NCBI RefSeq assembly: GCF_019468565.1
Contig: NZ_CP080521.1
Coordinates: 868,001-932,000 of the forward strand
Direction of reading: 5' to 3'
Source of the DNA: Pseudonocardia sp. DSM 110487
GTDB lineage: Bacteria > Actinomycetota > Actinomycetes > Mycobacteriales > Pseudonocardiaceae
DNA length: 64,000 nucleotides
Shown here piece after piece: positions 17,412 through 25,565 of this stretch. Under the pieces are notes generated by a model. That model made no database searches and was not told the DNA's origin. It worked only from the letters and a program-made list of their open reading frames with translations. A program made the position numbers and the translations under genes. The stretch's first letter is position 1. Every line of letters begins with the position of its first letter.

Positions 17412-18551
17412 TTACGGAGGGCTGTGGCGCACCTCGACGCGCAGGATGCGGTCGTCGCCAGTGCGGGGGGTGCTGCCGCCCCAGGTCGCGCGGTCGGTGT
17501 TCGACGTGATGATCCACAGCGCTCCGTCAGGGGCGACCTCGACCGTGCGGATCCGGCCGAAGTCGCCCACGAAGTGCGCGATCGGGTCGGCGTTCGCGAT
17601 GCCGTTCTCGACGGGGAGCTGCCAGAGACGCCTGCCGCCCAGTGCCGCGATCCACAGCGAGCCCTCGGCGTACGCGACGCCCGACGGGCTCGCCTCGTCG
17701 GGGTGGATGGTGGCGATCGGGGCCTCGCCCGTCGACCCGGCGATGCCCTCGGTCGCGGGCCATCCGTAGTCGGCGCCGGCGCGCAGCACGTTGACCTCGT
17801 CCCAGGTGCGATGCCCGAGCTCGGACGCGTATGACGTGCCGTCGGGCCCGAAGGCGATCCCCTGGACGTTGCGGTGCCCGCTGGAGTAGATCGGCGACGG
17901 ACCGGGGTTGTCGTCGGGGGTGGAGCCGTCGACCGCGATGCGGAGGATCTTGCCGTTGAGGGAGTTGTCGGTGGCGGCGTTCTCGGGCTCGAAGGCGTCC
18001 CCCGTCCCGATCCAGAGGTGCCCGTCGGGCCCGACGACGATGCGGCCGCCGTGGTGCCGGTCCGCGGTCTGGATGCCGTCGAGCAGCACCCGGTCGGCGG
18101 TGAGGGAGCCGTGGTCCTCGGCGATGGTGAGCGCGACGATCCGGTTCTGGTCCGGCCCGGAGACGGACGCGAAGACGGTGCGGTCGGTCGCGAACGCGGG
18201 GGACGCGGCGATGCCGAGCAGTCCTCCCTCCGAGCTCGCGTGCACGCCCGGGACGACGCCGACCCTCCGCGCAGCGCCGCCTTCCGCCGGGATGCGCAGG
18301 ATCTCTCCGCTGATGCGCTCGGAAACGAGCGCCGAGCCGTCGGGGAGGAAGGTGAGCCCCCATGGCGCCTCCAGACCCGTCGTCAGCTCGATCGGCTCGC
18401 CGAGAGTCGCGACCGGGCCCATCGGTGCGGTGCTCGCGGGCGCGGACCGGGCCGGCGTCGTCACCGGCTGCTCCGGAGCGCCCGAGCAGCCGCTCACGGC
18501 GATGGCGATCGACGCCGCGACTGCCGCACGTGACCACGAGCGGCCGTTCAT
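17412..18551 (-). CDS. Secreted PQQ-dependent sugar dehydrogenase-like lipoprotein
   Basis: The 379-aa protein is a six-bladed beta-propeller of the glucose/sorbosone dehydrogenase family (GSDH). It has a lipoprotein signal ending SIAIAVSGC, then a low-complexity linker, then LEAPWGLTFLPDGSALVSER, the histidine region HHGGRIVVGPDGHLWIGTGD, and SGHRNVQGIAFGPDG. Family members oxidise sugars with PQQ, though many actinobacterial members are poorly characterised. Its ATG overlaps the stop of the upstream SDR by one base, so the two are translationally coupled. Confidence 0.85.
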   Translation of the reverse strand: MNGRSWSRAAVAASIAIAVSGCSGAPEQPVTTPARSAPASTAPMGPVATLGEPIELTTGLEAPWGLTFLPDGSALVSERISGEILRIPAEGGAARRVGVVPGVHASSEGGLLGIAASPAFATDRTVFASVSGPDQNRIVALTIAEDHGSLTADRVLLDGIQTADRHHGGRIVVGPDGHLWIGTGDAFEPENAATDNSLNGKILRIAVDGSTPDDNPGPSPIYSSGHRNVQGIAFGPDGTSYASELGHRTWDEVNVLRAGADYGWPATEGIAGSTGEAPIATIHPDEASPSGVAYAEGSLWIAALGGRRLWQLPVENGIANADPIAHFVGDFGRIRTVEVAPDGALWIITSNTDRATWGGSTPRTGDDRILRVEVRHSPP

Positions 18552-19288
18552 CAGGCGGCCCCACCGTTGACGTAGAGGACCTGACCGTTCACCCAGCGGG
18601 CGGGCCCCGCGAGGAACGCGACGGCCTCGGCGATGTCCTCCGGTGTACCGAGCCGTTCCATCGGGTTCATCCCCGCGATCCGGTCGATCACCTCCTGGCT
18701 CTTGCCCTCGAAGAACAGGGGCGTCGCGGTGGGGCCGGGCGCGACGGCGTTGACCGTGATGTCGCGGCCGCGCAGCTCGCGCGCGAGGATCAGCGTCAGC
18801 GCCTCGACGGCTCCCTTGGACGCGGCGTAGGCGCCGTAGCTCGGGATCTGCAGCCGGGTGACCGACGTGGAGAAGTTGATGATCGCGCCCCCGCCCCGCA
18901 CGCGCCGGGCGGCGAGCTGGTCGACGACGAACGTCCCGCGGACGTTGGTGCGCTGGACGCGGTCGAAGGTGTCGAGATCCATCTCTGCGATGGGTGCCAG
19001 CGGCATGATGCCCGCGGTGTGGACGACGACGTCGAGGCCGCCGAACTCGCGTTCCGCGACGTCGAACACCGCGGCCATCGCCGCCTCGTCCGCGACGTCC
19101 CCGCCCGCGATGACCGCTCGGCCCCCGGCACGCGTCACGGCGTCCGCCGTCTCATGGGCGCGGTCCTTATTGCCCGCGAAGTGCACCACGACGGCGAAGC
19201 CGTCGGCGCCGAGGCGCTCGGCACCCGCCCGCCCGATGCCGCCGGAACCGCCGGTGACGAGCGCGACCCGCTCTGCGTTGGTGGCCAT
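18551..19288 (-). CDS. Classical SDR oxidoreductase
   Basis: This 245-aa NAD(P)-dependent short-chain dehydrogenase has TGGSGGIGRAG (cofactor, residues 13-23), an active-site Ser in INFSTSV, and the catalytic YAASK with Tyr near 151. The C-terminal YVNGGAA tail is typical of FabG-like enzymes. The start at 19288 has GGAGG at proper spacing. It is first in an operon with the sugar dehydrogenase and is divergent from a TetR regulator, with two operator-like sites between. Substrate unknown; a sugar or aldehyde alcohol is plausible. Confidence 0.88.
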   Translation of the reverse strand: MATNAERVALVTGGSGGIGRAGAERLGADGFAVVVHFAGNKDRAHETADAVTRAGGRAVIAGGDVADEAAMAAVFDVAEREFGGLDVVVHTAGIMPLAPIAEMDLDTFDRVQRTNVRGTFVVDQLAARRVRGGGAIINFSTSVTRLQIPSYGAYAASKGAVEALTLILARELRGRDITVNAVAPGPTATPLFFEGKSQEVIDRIAGMNPMERLGTPEDIAEAVAFLAGPARWVNGQVLYVNGGAA

Positions 19289-19307
19289 GGTCCTGCCTCC
19301 ACTAAGA

Positions 19308-19363
19308 TATGGACGGTTGGTTCACATACAAGGCTACGCCCCAAAATGAACAATCAGTCCATA
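19308..19363. promoter_or_regulatory. Two facing TetR operator-like sites
   Basis: TATGGACGGTTGGTTCA (19308-19324) and TGAACAATCAGTCCATA (19347-19363) face each other; 14 of 17 positions are symmetric. Each also has its own internal dyad (TGGAC-N5-GTTCA). They cover the gap between the divergent SDR and TetR genes, one nearer each start. This suggests that TetR represses both the SDR/sugar dehydrogenase operon and itself. Confidence 0.6.
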
Positions 19364-19377
19364 AATGAGGAGGCGGT

Positions 19378-19983
19378 ATGACCGACGTCACACCGGTGCG
19401 GCGGGGTCGGGGGCGACGGCCCGCCGCCGAGGTGCGCGGCGCCGTGCTCGCGGCGGCCGGTCGAATCCTGCTGCACGACGGCATGCAGGCGATCACGTTC
19501 GATCGCGTGGCGGCGGAGGCGGGATCCAGCAAGACGACCCTCTACAAGTGGTGGCCGTCTCCGGGGGCGCTCGCAGCCGAGGCCTACTTCGCCCAGAGCC
19601 GACGGGTACTGGACTTCCCCGACACCGGCGATGTGCGAGCCGACCTGATCGCCCAGCTCCGCGCGTTCGTCCGCTGGCTGAAGGACGACGGGGCCGAGAA
19701 GCCCGTGTCCGAGCTCATCGGCGCAGCCCAGATGGACCCGAGCCTCGCCCGCGCCTGGTCGGAGAGCTACGCGCTCCCGCGGCGCGATCTCGCCCGGGAG
19801 CGCCTGCGGGTCGCTCAGCGGCAGGGTCAGCTGCGCACGGACGCCGACCTCGACATCATCGTCGACCACCTGTGGGGCGCCTGCTACCACCGGCTCCTCG
19901 TGCTCAAGGTGCCCTTCGACGAGTCGATCGTCGAGCCCCTCGTCGACCACGCCCTGTACGGGGCGGCACCGCGAGGAGCGTGA
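19378..19983 (+). CDS. TetR family regulator
   Basis: This 201-aa regulator has a basic N-terminus (RRGRGRRPAAEVR), the TetR HTH at about residues 15-60 (ITFDRVAAEAGSSKTTLYKWWPS) and a C-terminal domain of the TetR_C_11/33-like kind. Its start ATG 19378 follows AGGAGG. It is divergent from the SDR and sugar dehydrogenase operon with paired operator sites, so it very likely represses that operon and itself. Inducer unknown. Confidence 0.9.
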   Translation: MTDVTPVRRGRGRRPAAEVRGAVLAAAGRILLHDGMQAITFDRVAAEAGSSKTTLYKWWPSPGALAAEAYFAQSRRVLDFPDTGDVRADLIAQLRAFVRWLKDDGAEKPVSELIGAAQMDPSLARAWSESYALPRRDLARERLRVAQRQGQLRTDADLDIIVDHLWGACYHRLLVLKVPFDESIVEPLVDHALYGAAPRGA

Positions 19984-20037
19984 CCGGGCCTTCGGCGAAG
20001 CCGGCGCGGCGCGGCGAGGTCGCCGTGCTCGCGGCCG

Positions 20038-20460
20038 TTACCGGATGTCGTGGTCGGGGTGGGTCCGGTCGTACCGGTGGCGGGCCTCCGCGATGACGGG
20101 GCGATGGGTGAGAGACCAGTCGGCGAGCGCTTTGACCAGGTGGGTCAGGCTGGCCCCGGTGTCGGTCAGGCGGTAGTCGACCTGGGCCGGGACGGTCGGG
20201 TACACGGTGCGGACGACGAGTCCGTCGCGTTCCAGCCTGCGCACGGTGAGGGTGAGCATGCGCTGGGAGATGCCGTCGATCGCGCGCTGGAGTTCGCGGA
20301 AGCGGCGTGGCCTGCCGGCGAGTTCGACGATCACGAGTACCGACCACTTGTCGCCGACGCGGTCCTGGATATCGCGGATCCCGCAGTCCGGGTGATCTTC
20401 GCGGCCGCAGGGGTCGAGGTCGGCGGGTTGGGGGGTTACCCCGGTGTGCGTGAGTGACAT
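20038..20460 (-). CDS. HxlR family winged-helix regulator
   Basis: The 140-aa protein contains CGIRDIQDRVGDKWSVLVI, the HxlR signature (cysteine followed by GDKW), then an HTH FRELQRAIDGISQRMLTLTVRRLERDGLV and a C-terminal dimer helix. Many HxlR proteins sense aldehydes or redox state via the conserved Cys near residue 27 (Cys18 is also present). Start 20460 has AAGGAGG upstream; the 237-aa open frame is a false extension. It is divergent, by 12 bp, from a QorB-like pseudogene, the usual target in this gene pair. Confidence 0.88.
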   Translation of the reverse strand: MSLTHTGVTPQPADLDPCGREDHPDCGIRDIQDRVGDKWSVLVIVELAGRPRRFRELQRAIDGISQRMLTLTVRRLERDGLVVRTVYPTVPAQVDYRLTDTGASLTHLVKALADWSLTHRPVIAEARHRYDRTHPDHDIR

Positions 20461-20472
20461 CGAACTGCCTCC

Positions 20473-21284
20473 TTGTCGGCGGTGGCGGGGCGCTGCATGC
20501 CCGCGGTGCGACCGCGACGCAGCCGCACCCCGGGTGACGGGATGCGGCGGCTCGATTTCGACGACCGCTCCAGCCTCGACCTTGCTGGTGTATCGACCCT
20601 CGTGCTGATCTCCGCCGGGTATGCCGAGGACGACCAGGTCATCGCGCGGCACACGGCTGCCCTGGATGCCGCCGTCCGAGACGGCGTGCGGCACGTCGTC
20701 TACACCAGCCTGACCGGTGCAGGCGACCACCTCGGCTTCGCACTGGCGCACCGTGCGACCGAACGGCTCGTGCGCACCTGTGGCGTGCCGTGGACGATCC
20801 TGCGGAACGGTCTGTACGCCGAGCTCTTCGGCGGTCTGCTGACGTGGGCCGGCGACCGGGTTGAGTCCGCATTCGGCGACGGAGCCATGGCCGCGGTCGC
20901 TCGTGCGGACCTCGCCGAGGCTGCGGCGATCATCGCGGCGGATCCGGCACAGCCAGCGGGCAGACCTACGATCTGGTCGGCACGCCGATCACGGCATCGC
21001 AGGTAGCCGACGGGCTCGGGGTCCCGCGCCGCACCATCGGCCTCGGCGAGTACCGGCGCAGGCTGCTCGAGGGGATGCCGGAGTTGCTGCCGTTCCAGCC
21101 GCCCATGCTCGTATCGATTGCCACCGGCATCCGGCACGGCTTCCTGGACGGCACCGGCCCCGATCTCGCCGACATCCTCGGCCGCCCGGTCAGCGACCCA
21201 TTGACCACGGCCGTCTCGATCGCCTCTGCCACGAGACCAGTGCGCAGCCGGACAGCGGCAGGTGCGCGGCCCGCAACGGCATGA
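20473..21284 (+). pseudogene. NmrA/QorB-type NAD(P)H:quinone oxidoreductase, broken
   Basis: The sequence reads as a QorB-like atypical SDR in two frames. The first part (to about 20958) has DFDDRSSLDLAGVSTLVLIS and ATERLVRTCGVPWTILRNG. After a one-base slip in a G-run (20958-20960) the second part continues QTYDLVGTPITASQVADG and ends near 21284 after FLDGTGPDLADILGRPVSD. The N-terminal Rossmann motif (GATGxxG) is also missing: the open part starts at the second or third strand. Both defects point to loss of function. The divergent HxlR gene would normally control it. A sequencing error could explain the slip but not the missing N-terminus. Confidence 0.7.
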
Positions 21285-21288
21285 GCGC

Positions 21289-22038
21289 TCAGGCGTTGTA
21301 GCCGCCGTCGACGTCCAGCGAGGCGCCGGTGATGTACGCGGCGTCCGGTCCGGCGAGGAACGTCACCGCGGCCGCGACCTCGTCCACGGTGCCCCACCGG
21401 GGCAGGCAGAGCCGCTCGATCAACGGCCCTAGCTTCTCCTGGTTGCCGGCGACCAGGTCGGTGGCCATCGGTCCGGCGTGCACCACGTTCGCGGTCACAT
21501 GGCGTGCGCCGAGATCACGAGCCAATCCCTTGGTGTAACCGTCGATGGCGGCTTTGGACGCGGCGTTGTCGGCCACACCGGGCATGCCGGCCCGGACGCC
21601 CTGGCCGGAGCCGATCAGAATGATCCGGCCGTTGTCGGAGATCACTCGCGCGGCGGCCCGGACGGTGGCCATCAGTCCGGCCCGGGTCACCGCCCAGAAC
21701 CGATCGAACAGTTCCTCGTCCCGGTCCGGGTCGTCGACCCGGCCGAAGGCGTCGATCGAGGCGTTGGCGACCAGGATGTCGAGTGCGCCGAAGCGGTCCA
21801 GGACCCGCCGAGCCAGGCCGGCGGCGGCCGCCGCGTCGGCCTGGTCGGCCTGGAACCCCTCGGCCGCGCCACCACCGGCGCGGATCTCTCGGGTCAGCGA
21901 CTCAGCGGCGGCGCTGGAGCGGACGTAGCTGAAGGCGACGGAGGCACCGCGCGCGGCCAGGGCGCGGACGGTGGCCGCGCCCAGGCCGCGGGTCCCGCCG
22001 GTGACGAGAGCGGTGCGGCCGGTGAGCGTTTGGTCCAT
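21289..22038 (-). CDS. SDR-like protein with catalytic Tyr replaced by Asn
   Basis: The 249-aa SDR has TGGTRGLG near residue 14, a NANAS-like strand (LVANAS) and Ser in ILIGSGQGV, but the YxxxK position reads NAASK (VADNAASKAAID): Asn for Tyr, a single TAC-to-AAC change. A near relative at 25566-26321 keeps YSATK. The protein may be inactive as a reductase, may bind cofactor only, or may use another residue. Start 22038 is ATG with a GGGAA-like ribosome site. The F420-type reductase gene lies 19 bases upstream in the same direction, so they are co-transcribed. Confidence 0.8.
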   Translation of the reverse strand: MDQTLTGRTALVTGGTRGLGAATVRALAARGASVAFSYVRSSAAAESLTREIRAGGGAAEGFQADQADAAAAAGLARRVLDRFGALDILVANASIDAFGRVDDPDRDEELFDRFWAVTRAGLMATVRAAARVISDNGRIILIGSGQGVRAGMPGVADNAASKAAIDGYTKGLARDLGARHVTANVVHAGPMATDLVAGNQEKLGPLIERLCLPRWGTVDEVAAAVTFLAGPDAAYITGASLDVDGGYNA

Positions 22039-22057
22039 GATGATTCCCTTTCTCGCG

Positions 22058-22681
22058 CTACAGGATCTTGATGTTGAGGGAGAAATCGTCGTGCCGGATG
22101 CCCTGGCCGAGGATCACCAGACCCATGCCTTCCAGCCAATGCGCGAACGTCAAGTCGCCGGTGTCCAGTGGGCGCAGCCCGAGGCTCGCGATGAATGAGG
22201 AGACCGTTGCCTTCGCATCGGTGTCGTCACCGGCGATGAACACGTCAACGGGATGGCCCGCTGTCTCACCGGCCGCAAGGACGCCGGAGAACAGGGTGTT
22301 GAACGCCTTGACGACCGTCGTACCCGGGGCGGCCGCCGCGGCGATCTCCTGGGCGGCGGAGCTGTCGCGCGGTGTGACCAGCCCGGTGTGCGCCGAATCG
22401 AAGGGGTTGCTGATGTCGACGATGACCTTGCCGGCCAGTACCGGCCCGTAGTCGGAAACGATCGATGCCGCGCCGGCGTAGGGCACGGCGAGGATGACGA
22501 TGTCGCCGGTGGGCGCGTCGCCGACGGCGCTCGCGGTGGCGGTCCCGCCGAGGTCGGCGGCGAGCGCGGCAGCCCTGGCCGCGTCACGGCCGATGATCTG
22601 CACGTCGTGACCCGCGCCGCTGGCTCGCACACCCAACGTGCGGGCCATGGTCCCCAGGCCGATGATGCTGATCTTCGTCAT
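22058..22681 (-). CDS. NADPH-dependent F420 reductase-like NAD(P)-binding protein
   Basis: The 207-aa protein begins MTKISIIGLGTMARTLGVRA with the Rossmann motif GLGTMA, and has VKAFNTLFSGV and FIAGDDTDAK, the pattern of the F420_oxidored family (NADP oxidoreductase coenzyme F420-dependent). Actinobacteria make F420, so hydride exchange between NADPH and F420 is the likely role, though short paralogues can have other substrates. It is upstream of the SDR-like gene by 19 bases. Confidence 0.85.
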   Translation of the reverse strand: MTKISIIGLGTMARTLGVRASGAGHDVQIIGRDAARAAALAADLGGTATASAVGDAPTGDIVILAVPYAGAASIVSDYGPVLAGKVIVDISNPFDSAHTGLVTPRDSSAAQEIAAAAAPGTTVVKAFNTLFSGVLAAGETAGHPVDVFIAGDDTDAKATVSSFIASLGLRPLDTGDLTFAHWLEGMGLVILGQGIRHDDFSLNIKIL

Positions 22682-22721
22682 GATGTGTGCTTCCTTCGTT
22701 GGCGGAAAGTTCGGAACTATT

Positions 22722-23654
22722 TCAGGCGCTGGCGAGAGCTACGTGATTCCGGACCGCGTCCAGGCCGGCAGCATGCGAAACGATTGGTTCGTATCCGAGC
22801 TCTGCTACGGCCTTGTCCGCCCGCAGGGTGCACGGCTGCCCGAGAAACCATCGAGCGGGCACGGGGACCTCGCGGGTGGCGGTCTCGGCGTCCAGGTCGG
22901 GAATCGGCGTGTCGACGCCGTGGATGTCGAACAACGCCTCGAGGAAATCACGCAGGATGACGCGGTGCTGGTCGGTCACGAAGTAGGCCTCGCCCGGCCG
23001 GCCGCGGTGCCATCCGAGCAGAAGGCCCTCGACGGCGTTGTCGACGAACGTGATGTCAGTTGTGTGCCGGCCGCCTTCGATCCACGCGAACTGCCCTGCC
23101 TTGGCCGCGGCCACCAGGCCGTCGGTGAGGATGCTGTCGGGTCCCCAGACGAACCTCGGACGGATGGACACCGTGGCGAAGCCCGGGGCGTTCGCGTCGA
23201 GCACGATCTTCTCGGCATCGGCCTTCGCCGCACAGTAAGCGGCCTCCGAGTCCGGCCGAAGCGGCGCGGTCTCGTCGACGTCCACGAGCGGGTCGCCTGC
23301 GAGGAGCGCTGCTTCGCTACCGCAGTGGACGAACCGTGGAACCTGCGCGTGGCGGGCCGCATCGACCGCTGCCCGGGTCCCGCGAACCGAGACACGTTGA
23401 TGGCGCTCACGGTCAGCGGCGATGTCCGTCTCGGCAGCGAGGTGGAACACCACGTCGCTGCCCACGACCTCGTCCTGCCACGTGGCCGGGTCGGTCAACT
23501 CGCCCCGCACGGGCACTGCGCCCAGCGCCGACACCTTCGCTGCCGACGCCTCACTGCGGACCAGAACACGTACCGCGTTCCCCTCGTCGAGGAGCCGGCG
23601 TACCAGCACCTGGCCGATGAACCCCGAACCGCCGGTGACGAAAACCCGCGCCAT
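22722..23654 (-). CDS. Extended SDR (3-beta-HSD/dihydroflavonol reductase-like)
   Basis: The 310-aa extended SDR has TGGSGFIGQ (residues 8-16), the acceptor region HLAAETD, and YCAAKADAEK with a Tyr/Lys pair near 139-143. Later words IRPRFVWGPDS and DITFVDNAVEGLLLG are typical of 3-beta-hydroxysteroid or NAD-epimerase families acting on sterols, flavonoids or sugars. Start 23654 follows GGGGAG. The LysR gene lies upstream in the same direction; an AT-rich stretch with ATCGATAC and GCGATAAAA between (about 23755-23785) could be its binding site. Confidence 0.85.
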   Translation of the reverse strand: MARVFVTGGSGFIGQVLVRRLLDEGNAVRVLVRSEASAAKVSALGAVPVRGELTDPATWQDEVVGSDVVFHLAAETDIAADRERHQRVSVRGTRAAVDAARHAQVPRFVHCGSEAALLAGDPLVDVDETAPLRPDSEAAYCAAKADAEKIVLDANAPGFATVSIRPRFVWGPDSILTDGLVAAAKAGQFAWIEGGRHTTDITFVDNAVEGLLLGWHRGRPGEAYFVTDQHRVILRDFLEALFDIHGVDTPIPDLDAETATREVPVPARWFLGQPCTLRADKAVAELGYEPIVSHAAGLDAVRNHVALASA

Positions 23655-23807
23655 GAGACTCCCCTTCGTCCGCTACAAGTCCCTCGCTCGCCATGGGGCG
23701 ACGAGAGCGTCGTGAGCTGGAGCAAGCGGCGAGCCTCGAGCATTCCCTCGACAACATCGATACTTTGGGGGACAGCGATAAAATTTCTGAATGATCCGGT
23801 GTCGACC

Positions 23808-24749
23808 TCAAAGCCCCGGGTCGAGTTCGGCGGACGATTCCTCGGCCGGCGCAAGCTGCTGTGCGATGTCGGTCGGTACCCGAAGACCGGTGCTGCGAAG
23901 ATCACTGACCAGTTGGGCGGCGAGTGGGTCGCGCGAGGTCTTGGTGATGGCGACGAGGCGTCGTTTCCATCGAGGCTCGAAGGGGCGGACCGCCCCTGCG
24001 AAGCCGGCGGTGATGGCGCTGACCGGAACGACGGTCACGCCCAGCCCCGCTGCCGCCAGCTGGGGCGCGTGGGTCGTCACGGCGGTGCGAACCACTGCCG
24101 GCCCACGCAGGTCGACATCGTCGAGGTGGCTCTCGATCCATGTGCCGAGCCTGTTCTCGGGCGTGAAGTGCACGAACGGCTGTCCTTGGAGATCCCGTGG
24201 CCGGATGGCTGGCCGGGAGGCGAGTGGGTGCTGTGCCGGGAGGGCTACGACGATCTCCTCCTCGGCGACCGTGGTCGTCTCGAACCCCGCGCCGCCGAGG
24301 TCGGGGAACAGCAGGAGGTCGGTCTCGCCGGCCTCCAGCATGGCGAAGGCGGATTCCGGGTCCGTGCTCTCCCGGAGGGAGATCACGACGTCGGGGCGGT
24401 CGAGGTTCCAGCGGGCCAGTACGGGCGCCAGCAACGCCACCGTGAGGCTCTGCGCGCACACCACCCGGACGATGCCTCCGACTCCCTGCCCGACCGCGCG
24501 GGCGAGCCGGATGGCGTCGCCGGCCGCGGCCACCGCCCGACGCGCCTCGGGCAGCGCTGCGCGCCCAGCGGCGGTGAGGCGCACGCCGCGGCGGTCGCGC
24601 GTCAGGAGTGCTGTCCCGGCCTCGCGTTCGAGAGCTGCCAGCTGATGTGAGATCGCAGGTTGCGAGAGATGGAGGTGCCGCGCGGCGCGGGTCACCGACC
24701 CCAGATCAGCGGCGGCGAGCAGGCACTCGAACGCCCTCAGGCTTGGCAT
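23808..24749 (-). CDS. LysR family transcriptional regulator
   Basis: The 313-aa regulator has an N-terminal HTH (LAAADLGSVTRAARHLHLSQ, residues about 13-60) and a periplasmic-binding-protein-like effector domain. ATG 24749 is preferred over TTG 24755. Its gene lies upstream of the extended SDR and is divergent from an SRPBCC protein. The AT-rich gap at 24750-24898 holds ATAAA-N7-TTTAT (24764-24780), a candidate T-N11-A type site. LysR proteins usually control the divergent gene and themselves; the inducer is unknown. Confidence 0.88.
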   Translation of the reverse strand: MPSLRAFECLLAAADLGSVTRAARHLHLSQPAISHQLAALEREAGTALLTRDRRGVRLTAAGRAALPEARRAVAAAGDAIRLARAVGQGVGGIVRVVCAQSLTVALLAPVLARWNLDRPDVVISLRESTDPESAFAMLEAGETDLLLFPDLGGAGFETTTVAEEEIVVALPAQHPLASRPAIRPRDLQGQPFVHFTPENRLGTWIESHLDDVDLRGPAVVRTAVTTHAPQLAAAGLGVTVVPVSAITAGFAGAVRPFEPRWKRRLVAITKTSRDPLAAQLVSDLRSTGLRVPTDIAQQLAPAEESSAELDPGL

Positions 24750-24763
24750 GAGCAAAATCTATC

Positions 24764-24780
24764 ATAAATCGTACTTTTAT
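24764..24780. promoter_or_regulatory. AT-rich inverted repeat, candidate LysR site
   Basis: ATAAA-TCGTACT-TTTAT lies 15 bases upstream of the LysR start in an unusually AT-rich stretch of a GC-rich genome, between LysR and the divergent SRPBCC gene. The position suits an autoregulatory site that also controls the divergent promoter. Confidence 0.4.
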
Positions 24781-24898
24781 CGATTGAAGTACGGGAAGAA
24801 CTGCTCGCCGCCCGGCCGTTGCACTGACGGACAGGAACGGCGTATCAGTCCAACGTGTGGAGATCGACGTGTTTGAAGCAATAAACTGGCCGGCGGAC

Positions 24899-25399
24899 AT
24901 GACTCCCAGTCAGTCCCCGATCCACTTCACCAACGAGCTCGAGGTCGCGGCCTCTCCCGAAACGATCTGGTCCCTGCTCGTCGATCCCAAGGCGTGGCCC
25001 GACTTCTACCCGGGCGTCGAACATGTCCAGCTGCTCGACGGTCACGACTCGCTGCGTCTCGGCACGCGGTTCGAAACGAATCTGGCCGGCCAAGACGTCT
25101 TCGCGTCCGTACAGGAGTTCGAACCCATGACGCGCATCGCCTGGGGCGGCTACCCCAAAGCCTCGGATGCGGCCAAGGCCTATCACGCTTGGATCATCAC
25201 TCCCACACCGACGGGATGTCACCTCTGGACCGAAGAGACGATGCAGGGCTCATTCTGGATCGAATTGGCGAAGAACGCTCCCGACGGCTTCTGGCGCACA
25301 CGAGAGACTGCTCGCGGCGCTCGCCAAGGTCGCCACCGAGGGTGGTGGCTCTCGTATCGGATGAGATCCGAGGGCGCGGTGGGTGGCGAACGCCAGTAG
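24899..25399 (+). CDS. SRPBCC-fold protein with frameshifted C-terminus
   Basis: The protein (166 aa from ATG 24899; an in-frame GTG lies at 24857) has the SRPBCC/polyketide-cyclase pattern: HFTNELEVAASPETIWSLLVD, PDFYPGVEHVQLL and RIAWGGY, a hydrophobic-cavity fold that binds lipids or aromatic compounds. After GFWRT near 25300 the frame breaks: the expected helix HERLLAALAKVATEGG continues in another frame and would end at 25364. Loss of one AC pair from an (AC) run explains this. The current protein ends in an unrelated Arg-rich tail, so it may be damaged. Confidence 0.7.
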   Translation: MTPSQSPIHFTNELEVAASPETIWSLLVDPKAWPDFYPGVEHVQLLDGHDSLRLGTRFETNLAGQDVFASVQEFEPMTRIAWGGYPKASDAAKAYHAWIITPTPTGCHLWTEETMQGSFWIELAKNAPDGFWRTRETARGARQGRHRGWWLSYRMRSEGAVGGERQ

Positions 25400-25565
25400 G
25401 CGAAGCGCACCGCGCGAACTTCGTCGTCATCGCGACCGCGGCACCCGCGGCCGGCGGGAAGCCGGACGCGGATGCCGCGCTCACCTCAACCGGCCCCGCC
25501 GCTCTGCGTGTGATCGCGGAGGGTGCCGAACGGCGGCGATGTCCCGCCCGGCAGCGGCCTTCGGG

